Shown here: positions 34,924 to 43,209 of the stretch, in pieces
Layout of the letters: each line of letters begins with the position of its first letter
Position numbering within the stretch: position 1 is the first letter of the stretch
Assembly (NCBI RefSeq): GCF_018881795.1
Contig: NZ_JACVPQ010000001.1
Coordinates: forward strand, 965,513 to 1,029,512
DNA from: Polynucleobacter sp. MWH-Jannik1A5
Lineage (GTDB): Bacteria > Pseudomonadota > Gammaproteobacteria > Burkholderiales > Burkholderiaceae
Length of the DNA stretch: 64,000 bases
Direction of reading: 5' to 3'
The notes under the pieces: generated by a model
The model's input: only the letters and a program-made list of their open reading frames with translations
Database searches by the model: none
What the model was told of the DNA's origin: nothing
Position numbers and translations under genes: made by a program

Positions 34924-36120
34924 TTAGATTTTCTCTAGGAAGCGTTGAGCTAATTTGACCCAATAGCTCACGCCCACTGGAATCAAAGAGTCATTGAAGT
35001 CGTAGGAGGGATTATGTAGGTGGCATGGGCCCATGCCGTGACCTACGGAGCGATGATCGCCATCCCCATTACCCAGGAATACATAGCAACCCGGCTTCTC
35101 CAGCAACATAAATGCAAAATCTTCAGCGCCCATCGTAGGATCGATTGAAGCATTAACATTTTGCTTGCCCACCAATTCGCTCATGACTTCAGTAGCAAAT
35201 TCCACTTCATTCGCATGATTAATAAGTGGCGGGTAATTTCGTGCAAATGTAATTTCCGCTTGGCAATCGAAAGCGCTCGAAACGCTGTGAGCAATTTCTC
35301 GTAAGCGTTGCTCAATGAGGTCCAACACATCTAAAGTGAAGGTGCGGACTGTGCCGCCGATAAAGGCGCTATCAGGAATAACGTTGCTAGTTTCACCCGC
35401 ATGAAATTGGGTGATCGATAAAACAGCCGCATCCACAGGGCGTTTATTGCGCGTAATGATACTTTGTAATGCAAGCACTACTTGTGCACCAGTAAAAACT
35501 GGGTCAGCGCTGTTGTGGGGTAAGGCTGCGTGACCACCTTTACCTTTGATAGTAATTTCAAATGTATTGCTAGAGGCCATCATAGGTCCAGGCGTTACGC
35601 CAAAGTGACCTTCTGCTAAACCAGGCCAATTATGTAAACCGAATACGGCATCACATGGAAACTCTTTAAAGAGTCCATCTTTGATCATTTCATTTGCACC
35701 GGCACCACCTTCTTCAGCAGGCTGAAAAATAAAAATTACTGTGCCTTTGAAATCGCGGTGATTTGATAAATACTGTGCAGCACCAAGAAGCATGGCGGTG
35801 TGACCATCATGACCACAGGCATGCATTTTTCCTGGATTTTTTGAGGCATGTGCAAAGTTATTGTGTTCTTGAAGTGGCAGTGCGTCCATATCGGCACGTA
35901 GACCAATCATCTTGCCTGGACCTAAGTCGCCATCTAAGCGACCCACTACGCCAGTTTTTCCCATACCGCGGTAAACGGCAATTCCCCAGCTGGAAAGTGC
36001 TTCTGCTACCAAGTCGGCTGTGCGATTCTCTTCAAAACGCAATTCAGGATGCGCATGAATATTGCGTCTAATTTCTTGAATAGCTTCTGCGGAGTCAGTA
36101 ATTTCTGGGATTAAATGCAT
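34924..36120 (-). CDS. M20 family amidohydrolase (hippurate hydrolase type)
   Basis: Zinc-dependent amidohydrolase of the M20D subfamily (HipO/AbgB/N-acyl amino acid hydrolase). RRNIHAHPELRFEE near 16-29, the metal cysteine/His pair in MHACGHDGHTAMLLGAA (near 100-116), FQPAEEGGAGANEMIKDGLF with the catalytic glutamates, GHAALPHNSADPV in the dimerisation domain, MGAEDFAFML and the C-terminal LHNPSYDFND. Typical 398-residue length. No signal peptide, so cytoplasmic. The exact N-acyl substrate is unknown. Confidence 0.92.
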   Translation of the reverse strand: MHLIPEITDSAEAIQEIRRNIHAHPELRFEENRTADLVAEALSSWGIAVYRGMGKTGVVGRLDGDLGPGKMIGLRADMDALPLQEHNNFAHASKNPGKMHACGHDGHTAMLLGAAQYLSNHRDFKGTVIFIFQPAEEGGAGANEMIKDGLFKEFPCDAVFGLHNWPGLAEGHFGVTPGPMMASSNTFEITIKGKGGHAALPHNSADPVFTGAQVVLALQSIITRNKRPVDAAVLSITQFHAGETSNVIPDSAFIGGTVRTFTLDVLDLIEQRLREIAHSVSSAFDCQAEITFARNYPPLINHANEVEFATEVMSELVGKQNVNASIDPTMGAEDFAFMLLEKPGCYVFLGNGDGDHRSVGHGMGPCHLHNPSYDFNDSLIPVGVSYWVKLAQRFLEKI

Positions 36121-36176
36121 CCCTTCATCTTATCCGAAAGTCTTTTGCGATGTCTTTGAATGGTGATGGATGCTGA

Positions 36177-36896
36177 TTATTGCTTGGGTAATTGAATGTG
36201 CTGTGCAGCAAAATTCAAAGCATCAATTGAATAAGGGCTATTAGCAGCTTTCCAAAACTCTTTTGGGAGGGGCGGAATAAGGCCTAAAAATGGCGCTCCA
36301 ATTCTGGCTTGCAAGGTTTGTAGGTTTTCTTGCAGCAGCGGCATTTCTTCGCTAAGAGCATTGGCTACCCATCCAGAAATCTTTAAATTACGTGCCTTGA
36401 TTGCTTCATAAGTCAGGATAGCGTGATTGATGCAGCCTAATTTCATACCCACCACGAGAATCAGTGGCATATCAATGATTTTTGCAAACTCTCCAAGGTC
36501 TTCATCTGCATTCAGTGGAATGAGTAAACCGCCAGCACCTTCAACCACAATGCAATCTGCATGTTGGCGAATATTCTGAAAAGCTTCAGTCATCACACTC
36601 ATTTCCAGTTGAATTCCCTGCTTTTCTGCTACGAGGTGGGGGGCGGCAGCTTGATCCAGCACATAAGGGCACAGATTGAATTCATTGGAGTCAAGGTTTG
36701 ACGCAATGCGCAGCGTTTCCAAATCCTCGTTGAGAGTGATTCCCTGTGCATCTTTGTAGGTGCCGGCGACAACAGGTTTAAAGCCAATAGTTTTAATGCC
36801 TTGCGCACGCAACTTCAGTATGAGAGCGCCACTTACCAATGTTTTGCCAACCTCGGTATCTGTGCCGGTAACAAAGAATCCAAACTGCTTATTCAT
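36177..36896 (-). CDS. bioD: Dethiobiotin synthetase
   Basis: ATP-dependent carboxylation of DAPA to dethiobiotin, third step of the biotin ring pathway. P-loop FVTGTDTEVGKTLVSGALILK at residues 8-28, FKPVVAGT, and VVEGAGGLLIPLN at about 117-129. Length 239 is normal. The start overlaps the end of bioF by 8 bases; last gene of bioA-bioF-bioD. Confidence 0.96.
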   Translation of the reverse strand: MNKQFGFFVTGTDTEVGKTLVSGALILKLRAQGIKTIGFKPVVAGTYKDAQGITLNEDLETLRIASNLDSNEFNLCPYVLDQAAAPHLVAEKQGIQLEMSVMTEAFQNIRQHADCIVVEGAGGLLIPLNADEDLGEFAKIIDMPLILVVGMKLGCINHAILTYEAIKARNLKISGWVANALSEEMPLLQENLQTLQARIGAPFLGLIPPLPKEFWKAANSPYSIDALNFAAQHIQLPKQ

Positions 36897-38127
36897 CAGA
36901 TGCCTTTTGGATTGCTGCTTGTTCTATGGTCTTCAAAGTGGTGATTAGCTGACGTAAATCTGCTTCGCTATGATTGGCAGAAAAGGTAATCCGTAATCTT
37001 GCACTTCCAATAGGAACGGTGGGCGGGCGAATGGCCGGAATCCAGTAACCTGCTTCATCTAATAATTTGGCGGCTAATAAAGCATTAGCGTTACTGCCCA
37101 AAATGACAGGCTGAATGGCAGTGCAAGAGGAGACTTTTTCCCATTGAGAAAAATGCATTTCATCTTGCCAAATACGAATGAGTTGATTCAGTTGGGCGCG
37201 GCGATTGGCCCCTTCATCCCCCTCAATAATGTCTAAACTCTTTGTGAGTGTGTGCGCTATTGCTGGTGGCGTAGCAGTACTGTAAATAAACGGACGGCCT
37301 TTTTGAATTAGCCATTCAATCAAGGTTTCGTGTGCACAAACAAAGGCGCCACTAACACCAGCAGCCTTGCCAAGGGTGCCGATATAAACAATGCGTTCTG
37401 AGCAGATATTTTCCTGCTCCAAAATGCCATGCCCTTGTTTTCCGAGCACGCCAAAGCCGTGCGCGTCATCTACCAATAGGAGCGCATCATGTTGCTCTGC
37501 GAGCTCCAATAGTTTCTTCACGGGAGCGAGGTCGCCATCCATGCTAAAGACGCCATCGGTAACGATCATCTTGAGATCACTTTGATCCGCCTTTAGTAAT
37601 TCGCTTAAAGTATTTACTTCCTCATGATCAAATAAGCTCACGCGTGCATTTGACTGTGCGCTTGCGAGACGAACACCATCAATTAGTGAAGCATGATTTA
37701 GCTTTGCAGAGTAAATGCTGATAGACCCTTGTGGTGCAAGCCTTGCAAAGGCTGTAATAGCTGTCAGGTTAGTAAGATAGCCGGTGCTAAAAAAGAGCGC
37801 GCGTGCATCTGGGATATGTTGCTTTTGGAAAGCAGCTAACTTGGCTTCAAGAATCTCATGAGCAACACTGTGACCGCTAATGAGATGGGAAGCGCCACTA
37901 CCAACACCATATATCTTGGCACCTTCTGCAATGGCTTGAATTAAATCGGGATGGTTTGCGAGCCCTAGATAGTCATTGCTACAGAAGGCTTTTAACTCAC
38001 GCCCATTAACTACGGCTTTGGTGTCGCATGGGGATTGAGTCGCTTTGAGTTTTCGCTTGAGTAGTTGCAGATCTAAATCCGCAATTTGATCTTGAGCTAA
38101 ACGAAGGGCACTAAATGAGTTCGTCAT
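36889..38127 (-). CDS. bioF: 8-amino-7-oxononanoate synthase
   Basis: PLP enzyme that condenses pimeloyl-thioester with alanine to KAPA. Substrate motif FCSNDYLGLANHPDLIQA, GSGASHLISGHSVAHEILE, the Asp of LLVDDAHGFGVLGKQGHG, and the PLP lysine in YIGTLGKAAGVSGAFV. 412 residues, slightly longer than E. coli (384). Its ATG overlaps the bioA stop by 4 bases (ATGA), so translation is coupled. Confidence 0.95.
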   Translation of the reverse strand: MTNSFSALRLAQDQIADLDLQLLKRKLKATQSPCDTKAVVNGRELKAFCSNDYLGLANHPDLIQAIAEGAKIYGVGSGASHLISGHSVAHEILEAKLAAFQKQHIPDARALFFSTGYLTNLTAITAFARLAPQGSISIYSAKLNHASLIDGVRLASAQSNARVSLFDHEEVNTLSELLKADQSDLKMIVTDGVFSMDGDLAPVKKLLELAEQHDALLLVDDAHGFGVLGKQGHGILEQENICSERIVYIGTLGKAAGVSGAFVCAHETLIEWLIQKGRPFIYSTATPPAIAHTLTKSLDIIEGDEGANRRAQLNQLIRIWQDEMHFSQWEKVSSCTAIQPVILGSNANALLAAKLLDEAGYWIPAIRPPTVPIGSARLRITFSANHSEADLRQLITTLKTIEQAAIQKASDE

Positions 38128-39470
38128 GCTAATGCCTTTTCTAGAGCAAGCTTTACTGCGCTACCCAATTGCATCGCTTCTTCGGATGACAAAATATATG
38201 GGGGCATCACATAAATCGTGTTGCCGATAGGTCTAATTAATATTCCCTTTTCTAAACTATGAGCAAACATAATTCGTGCAAAAGTTTTTGCGTCCTTAAG
38301 ACAGTCATTTTTAATATCGAATGCCAAAATCATTCCCTGCTGCCGCCAATGCTCGATACGTTCATCGGTCTTTGCCCACGCAAAAGCTTTAGCTAAATCT
38401 TTTGAGCGCTCAATATTTTTTTCCAATACATTTTCAGCTTCAAAAATCTCAAGGCAAGCCAGAGCAGCAGCGCATGCTAGTGGATTGCCGGTATATGAGT
38501 GGGAGTGTAAAAACCCTTGCGATGTTTGGTCACCATAAAATGCTTGGTAAATCTGCTTGGTAGTAAGGCATAGAGATAGTGGCAAGTAACCGCCACTAAT
38601 TCCCTTGGAAAGGGTTAAGAAGTCTGGCCAGATACCAGCATGTTCACAGGCGAAAAACTTACCGCTCCGCCCACAGCCAACGGCAATCTCATCTGCAATC
38701 AGATGCACTTCATAGCGATTGCATAGCTCTCTGACTAGGCACAGATATTCGGGAGAGTGCATAGCCATTTGTCCGGCGCATTGCACTAAGGGTTCGACAA
38801 TAAAGGCGGCTATCTGTTGATGCTCTTTTGCAAATAACTCTTCAAGCTGTTTGGCTGCGTGTTTTGCCACATCTTCTGCGGTCTCACCAACTTTTGCTTT
38901 GCGTGCATCGGGGGAGGTGACTGTGTAGACATCTTGAAGCAGCGACCCGTAAGCTTCTCTGAAAATGGCTACGTCAGTTACCGCTAATGCACCTAGCGTT
39001 TCTCCGTGATAACCATTCTCTACACAAACAAACTTTTTCTTTTGTGGTTTGCCATTGAGTTGCCAATAGTGATGACTCATCTTCAGCGCAATCTCCACAG
39101 CAGAAGCGCCATCAGATGCGTAAAAGACGTGGCCTAAATGATGATTGGTAAGTGCCGACAGTTTTTCGGATAACTCCACTACTGGTGGATGCGTGAATCC
39201 TGCGAGCATCACATGCTCAATTTTTTCTAGCTGCTCTGTAATTGCTTGATTGATACGTGGATTGGAGTGGCCAAATAAATTGGTCCACCAAGAGCTAATA
39301 GCGTCGAGCAGGGCATTGCCGTTTTCGTCATATAACCAAGCGCCCTTACCTTTTGTAATGGCAACCAGCGGAAATGACTCATGCTGTTTCATCTGAGTGC
39401 ATGGGTGCCAAACTGCGGCTAGGCTGCGGTCAACAAGGGGAGCTTGATTTAAGTCGGAAATAACCTTCAT
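38124..39470 (-). CDS. bioA: Adenosylmethionine-8-amino-7-oxononanoate aminotransferase
   Basis: Class III PLP aminotransferase that uses SAM as amino donor to make DAPA. WHPCTQMKQHESFPLVAI is the specific BioA start; LLDAISSWWTNLFGHSNPRI; FYASDGASAVEIALKMSHHYW; HLIADEIAVGCGRSGKFFACEHAGIWPDF with the PLP Asp; and the lysine in TLSKGISGGYLPLS. 448 residues. Divergent from bioB with about 90 bases between starts; no clear BirA operator palindrome is seen there. Confidence 0.97.
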   Translation of the reverse strand: MKVISDLNQAPLVDRSLAAVWHPCTQMKQHESFPLVAITKGKGAWLYDENGNALLDAISSWWTNLFGHSNPRINQAITEQLEKIEHVMLAGFTHPPVVELSEKLSALTNHHLGHVFYASDGASAVEIALKMSHHYWQLNGKPQKKKFVCVENGYHGETLGALAVTDVAIFREAYGSLLQDVYTVTSPDARKAKVGETAEDVAKHAAKQLEELFAKEHQQIAAFIVEPLVQCAGQMAMHSPEYLCLVRELCNRYEVHLIADEIAVGCGRSGKFFACEHAGIWPDFLTLSKGISGGYLPLSLCLTTKQIYQAFYGDQTSQGFLHSHSYTGNPLACAAALACLEIFEAENVLEKNIERSKDLAKAFAWAKTDERIEHWRQQGMILAFDIKNDCLKDAKTFARIMFAHSLEKGILIRPIGNTIYVMPPYILSSEEAMQLGSAVKLALEKALA

Positions 39471-39559
39471 GTTTGATATTTGACCACTAGTTTTCCCAAT
39501 TTCAGGCCTGTATCTGTTATGTTTATGCCTTGAATCTACCTAATTTCTGGAATTTGCCC

Positions 39560-40609
39560 ATGCAGGACACTCAAACCGTTGAAAAACCTTTAACCCAGTT
39601 CAAATCGAAGGCTGAATTGCACCAGGGTGCAAATGCAGAGATCGTGGCAGCTGGAGAGTGGTCCGTGCCTCAAATTGAGGCCTTATTTGCGCTTCCCTTT
39701 AATGAATTGATGCTTAAGGCCCAAGAGACTCATAAGGCTTATTTCCCTGAGGCTGATGTGGAATTAGCCACCTTGTTGTCAATCAAGACAGGTGGTTGTC
39801 CTGAGGATTGCGGCTATTGCCCTCAAGCTGCGCGTTATGACACCGACGTTAAGGCCGAGAAGTTGATGGGCTTGGACGAGGTTTTAGAGGCTGCCAAAGC
39901 AGCTAAAGCGGCTGGCTCTAACCGTTTCTGTATGGGTGCTGCTTGGCGCGAACCTAAAGACCGCGATATCGAAAAAGTCACTGCCATGATCAAGGGCGTA
40001 AAGGCCTTAGGACTTGAAACCTGCGCCACCTTGGGCATGCTGGAGGCCGATCAAGCTCAGGCGCTTCAAGAGGCTGGTTTGGACTTCTACAACCATAATC
40101 TAGATACCAGTGAAGACTTTTACCGCTCAGTAATTTCTACTCGGGGCTACCAGGATCGTTTAGATACGATTTCAAACGTCCGTGCTGCTGGTATGTCAGT
40201 GTGTTGTGGCGGCATCGTGGGTATGGGTGAGTCTAGAGAGCAGCGTGCCGCCTTTCTGGCGCGCTTAGCCAATCTGAGTCCATATCCAGAATCGGTGCCT
40301 ATTAATCATTTGGTACCAGTTGCTGGCACTCCTTTGGCAGACCAAAAGCCCTTAGATCCACTCGAGTTTGTGAGAACCATTGCAGTTGCAAGAATCACCA
40401 TGCCTAAAGCCCGTGTACGCCTTTCAGCAGGCCGTCAGGAGCTGGGCAGAGCTGTTCAGGCCATGTGCTTCTTGGCTGGCGCTAATTCGATTTTCTATGG
40501 TGAGCAATTACTCACTACTGGCAATCCAGAAGCCGAACAAGACCGTGAGCTCTTGGCTGAGTTGGGTCTAAAGACTAAGCAAAGCAGTAAAGCAGAGGTT
40601 TTGATCTAA
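39560..40609 (+). CDS. bioB: Biotin synthase
   Basis: Radical SAM enzyme that inserts sulfur into dethiobiotin. The [4Fe-4S] motif C-PED-C-GY-C lies in [20 protein letters not shown] near residues 76-95; second-cluster residues are in [15 protein letters not shown] and [14 protein letters not shown] 39560 ([11 protein letters not shown], 349 residues) is preferred over the TTG at 39530. Highly conserved [37 protein letters not shown] follows. It is divergent from bioA and separated by 12 bases from coq7, with which it may be cotranscribed. Confidence 0.97.
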   Translation: MQDTQTVEKPLTQFKSKAELHQGANAEIVAAGEWSVPQIEALFALPFNELMLKAQETHKAYFPEADVELATLLSIKTGGCPEDCGYCPQAARYDTDVKAEKLMGLDEVLEAAKAAKAAGSNRFCMGAAWREPKDRDIEKVTAMIKGVKALGLETCATLGMLEADQAQALQEAGLDFYNHNLDTSEDFYRSVISTRGYQDRLDTISNVRAAGMSVCCGGIVGMGESREQRAAFLARLANLSPYPESVPINHLVPVAGTPLADQKPLDPLEFVRTIAVARITMPKARVRLSAGRQELGRAVQAMCFLAGANSIFYGEQLLTTGNPEAEQDRELLAELGLKTKQSSKAEVLI

Positions 40610-40621
40610 CTTTTCTCCAGA

Positions 40622-41251
40622 ATGTCCCCAATAGATCGTCTTATTCTGGAGTTTGACACCGCCCTTCGGTCGGTTGTTGGGGGCGCTAATGCTCAAAGGC
40701 CTATTCCAGGGTCAAATTTAGCGAGTAACTCAGGGTTAGATGCCGCTGAACGAAAACATGCTGCAGGTCTCATGCGAGTAAATCACGTTGGCGAAGTTTG
40801 TGCTCAAGCGCTATATCAATCACAAAAATTAGTTGCACGAAATCCAGAAATTCAGGAGATGCTGAATCACTCAGGTCAAGAAGAGATGGATCATCTTGCG
40901 TGGTGTGAAACTCGCCTCCAAGAACTTGGTTCGCATACGAGTTATCTTAACCCGTTGTGGTATGCAGGATCCTTTGCAATCGGCATGGCAGCAGGCTTAG
41001 CGGGCGATAAGTGGAGCTTAGGTTTTGTGGCTGAAACAGAAAAACAAGTTGAGAATCACTTAGAAAGTCATCTCCAAAAATTGCCAAAAGAGGATCAACG
41101 CTCACGCGCAATTGTTGATCAAATGCGCGTTGATGAAATTGCTCACGGACAAGCTGCAAAAAATGCAGGCGGTGCACATTTGCCAGAACCCATTCAGAAA
41201 ATAATGCAGGCAATGTCCAAGGTAATGACTACTACTGCTTACAAAATTTAA
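40622..41251 (+). CDS. coq7: 2-polyprenyl-3-methyl-6-methoxy-benzoquinol hydroxylase, Coq7 type
   Basis: Di-iron monooxygenase for the penultimate hydroxylation (C6) in ubiquinone synthesis; replaces the flavoprotein UbiF. Two-repeat four-helix bundle with iron ligands in [60 protein letters not shown] and [17 protein letters not shown] (ExxH pairs). 209 residues. Followed by a 300-base gene-free region that holds the dcw control signals. Confidence 0.96.
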   Translation: MSPIDRLILEFDTALRSVVGGANAQRPIPGSNLASNSGLDAAERKHAAGLMRVNHVGEVCAQALYQSQKLVARNPEIQEMLNHSGQEEMDHLAWCETRLQELGSHTSYLNPLWYAGSFAIGMAAGLAGDKWSLGFVAETEKQVENHLESHLQKLPKEDQRSRAIVDQMRVDEIAHGQAAKNAGGAHLPEPIQKIMQAMSKVMTTTAYKI

Positions 41252-41316
41252 AACTGAAATACGATTTAATTCGCAAAATCTATTTCTGATTAACTTTGAT
41301 ATATTTTTTCGCCTAT

Positions 41317-41336
41317 TACTGTTTTTAAATACAGTA
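41317..41336. promoter_or_regulatory. Candidate LexA (SOS) box upstream of the dcw cluster
   Basis: TACTGTTTTTAAATACAGTA is a near-perfect palindrome matching the LexA pattern CTGT-N8-ACAG of beta- and gammaproteobacteria, including flanking TA and an AT core. It overlaps a TATATT (41335-41340) that could serve as a -10. It lies about 216 bases upstream of mraZ and 66 bases after coq7, with no open frame starting between it and mraZ. LexA binding is inferred from pattern alone. Confidence 0.55.
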
Positions 41337-41447
41337 TATTTAGGGATTATCTAGCCCAATAGCTAAGATCTATTCTTAAGTATATTTTCCAAGCCATTGT
41401 TTCAAGTAGCTATTTTACTAACACCATTTTCTGAACACACGACGCTA

Positions 41448-41463
41448 AGTGTTTGTAAACACT
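41448..41463. promoter_or_regulatory. Inverted repeat upstream of the mraZ promoter
   Basis: AGTGTTT-GT-AAACACT, 7-bp perfect arms, centred about 45 bases before the -35 element of the mraZ promoter. It has the shape of a dimeric-repressor operator. The binding factor is unknown. The remainder of 41252-41551 is AT-rich and without open frames. Confidence 0.4.
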
Positions 41464-41495
41464 AGAGAAATTCCTAAAAAAACTCCCAAAAACAC

Positions 41496-41524
41496 TTGAC
41501 CCTCTTAGTGCGATCCTCTAAAGT
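41496..41524 (+). promoter_or_regulatory. Candidate sigma70 promoter of the dcw cluster (Pmra)
   Basis: TTGACC (41496-41501, 5 of 6) with a 17-base spacer and TAAAGT (41519-41524, 4 of 6). The transcript would begin near 41531, inside the MraZ boxes, consistent with an MraZ-repressed promoter. Confidence 0.6.
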
Positions 41525-41550
41525 GGGAGGAAGTGTGAAAAAGTGGGGTA
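41521..41550 (+). promoter_or_regulatory. Three MraZ boxes overlapping the mraZ ribosome site
   Basis: Three direct repeats with exact 10-base spacing start at 41521, 41531 and 41541: aaGTGGGagg, aaGTGTGaaa, aaGTGGGgta. This is the known MraZ operator format (GTGGG-type repeats one helical turn apart). They overlap the -10, the predicted +1 and the region just before ATG 41552, so MraZ would repress its own operon. Confidence 0.85.
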
Positions 41551-41551
41551 A

Positions 41552-41983
41552 ATGGTGTTTCAAGGTGCGTCAGCTCTCAATTTAGATGCAAAAGGCCGCA
41601 TGTCTGTGCCGGCAAAGCATCGCGACGCCTTGTTGGTACAAGGCGAGGGCCGAATCACGCTCACAAAACACCCCGATGGCTGCCTACTTCTCTTCCCAAG
41701 GCCTGAGTGGGAAACCTTCAGAGCGAGAGTTGCGCAATTGCCAATGGATGCTCACTGGTGGCGTCGCATCTTCTTGGGTAATGCAGCAGAAATGGATTTG
41801 GATAGCGCTGGTCGCGTGTTGGTTAGCCCTGAATTGCGCGCAGCAGCTGGAATAGAAAAAGAAGTGATATTGCTTGGCATGGGAAGTCACTTGGAATTGT
41901 GGGACGCAGCTACATACGCTGCAAAAGAACAGGCTGCGATTGCGCAAGGCATGCCTGAAGCACTCAAGCAATTTAATTTTTGA
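41552..41983 (+). CDS. mraZ: Transcriptional regulator MraZ
   Basis: AbrB-like double SpoVT/MraZ domain protein that binds direct repeats upstream of its own operon and tunes dcw transcription. Two homologous halves with [16 protein letters not shown] (near 10-25) and [35 protein letters not shown] (near 90-124). The 143-residue length is normal. It is the first gene of the dcw cluster; rsmH starts 12 bases after it. Confidence 0.97.
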   Translation: MVFQGASALNLDAKGRMSVPAKHRDALLVQGEGRITLTKHPDGCLLLFPRPEWETFRARVAQLPMDAHWWRRIFLGNAAEMDLDSAGRVLVSPELRAAAGIEKEVILLGMGSHLELWDAATYAAKEQAAIAQGMPEALKQFNF

Positions 41984-41995
41984 TGACAGGGTGCT

Positions 41996-42946
41996 ATGAA
42001 CATAACTCATCGCCCAGTGTTACTGGCCGAGGCGGTGACGGCGCTAGTTGGTGGCCCACTGATTCAAAATCAAAATTCAGCAAAACAAATTCTGGTAATC
42101 GATGGAACCTTTGGGCGTGGCGGTCATACTCAAGCGCTGCTCAAAGAATTGAATCCATCAGCACGCATGATTTCCTTCGACAAGGATCTGGATGCGATCG
42201 CAGTAGCACAACAAATCAACGATCCGCGCTTGAAAATTGTTCACGACAGTTTTGCGCAAATGGATCAGTACGCAGAAACAGAATCGGTCGATGGAATTTT
42301 GTTGGATTTAGGAATCAGCTCGCCGCAAGTGGACGAAGCACATCGGGGATTTTCATTTCGTCGCGAAGGTCCGCTCGATATGCGCATGAATACCGATCAT
42401 GGTTTGACGGCAGCAGAGTGGTTGGCGCAAGCACCGGTGGAGGAAATCACGCACGTGATTAAGACTTACGGAGAAGAGCGTTTTGCATTTCAGATTGCCA
42501 AAGCCATAGTGGCCAAGCGTGAAGAGGGTTTGTCCCCAAAAACAACAACAGCGTTGGCTAGTCTAGTTGCTAGCGTTGTCCGCACGCGTGAAGCAGGTCA
42601 AGATCCTGCTACTAGAACTTTTCAAGCCTTGCGTATTTTTATTAACCGAGAGTTAGAGGATTTAGAGCTTGGTTTAAAGGCGGCTTTGAAATTATTAAAG
42701 CCTGGCGCCAGACTAGCGGTGATTAGTTTTCACTCTCTTGAAGATCGAATTGTGAAGCAGTTTATGCAGGCACATGCAAAAGTGGAAGTCCCACGTGGCC
42801 TACCTGTGCGTGATAGAGATCTGCCGCAAAGCGTACTGGAAATTATTGGTCGTGTTAAGCCAAGTGATGCTGAGGTTTCTGAGAATCCGCGTGCACGTTC
42901 AGCAATTATGCGTGTTGCTGAAAAGCGCATGGGAGTAGTTGCATGA
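41996..42946 (+). CDS. rsmH: 16S rRNA (cytosine-1402 N4)-methyltransferase
   Basis: SAM enzyme methylating N4 of C1402 in the ribosomal P site. [13 protein letters not shown] start, [15 protein letters not shown] (SAM motif), [61 protein letters not shown] and [17 protein letters not shown]. 316 residues. The ftsL start overlaps its stop (ATGA). Confidence 0.97.
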   Translation: MNITHRPVLLAEAVTALVGGPLIQNQNSAKQILVIDGTFGRGGHTQALLKELNPSARMISFDKDLDAIAVAQQINDPRLKIVHDSFAQMDQYAETESVDGILLDLGISSPQVDEAHRGFSFRREGPLDMRMNTDHGLTAAEWLAQAPVEEITHVIKTYGEERFAFQIAKAIVAKREEGLSPKTTTALASLVASVVRTREAGQDPATRTFQALRIFINRELEDLELGLKAALKLLKPGARLAVISFHSLEDRIVKQFMQAHAKVEVPRGLPVRDRDLPQSVLEIIGRVKPSDAEVSENPRARSAIMRVAEKRMGVVA

Positions 42947-43209
42947 ATCGTGCGACATTGACCTTGCTCGCATTGTTATTAATTTGTGCTCTATCCTTAG
43001 TAGCCGCGCAGCAGCGTGCGCGTAAGTTATTTATTCTGCAGGAACGTGCGCAAATTGAAGAGCGCAAGTTAAATCAAGAATGGTTACGTCTTGAATATGA
43101 GCAACGTAATCTTTCGAAGTCTGCGCGTATTCGTGATGTTGCGCGTAATCAATTGCGCATGTCCCCAATTTCTCCTGAACGTACTTTGTATCTGAGGGAG
43201 GCTAAATGA
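42943..43209 (+). CDS. ftsL: Cell division protein FtsL
   Basis: Bitopic divisome protein that acts with FtsB and FtsQ to activate FtsWI. A single TM helix (residues about 4-22, [19 protein letters not shown]), then a periplasmic coiled coil (25-65) rich in Gln, Glu and Arg. 88 residues, as usual. It overlaps rsmH upstream and ftsI downstream, each by 4 bases (ATGA). Confidence 0.93.
   Translation: MNRATLTLLALLLICALSLVAAQQRARKLFILQERAQIEERKLNQEWLRLEYEQRNLSKSARIRDVARNQLRMSPISPERTLYLREAK

Noticed and set aside
39471..39559. BirA operator between bioA and bioB
   Set aside because: I looked for the TTGTAAAC...GTTTACAA palindrome and found no convincing match; control of the divergent pair remains open.
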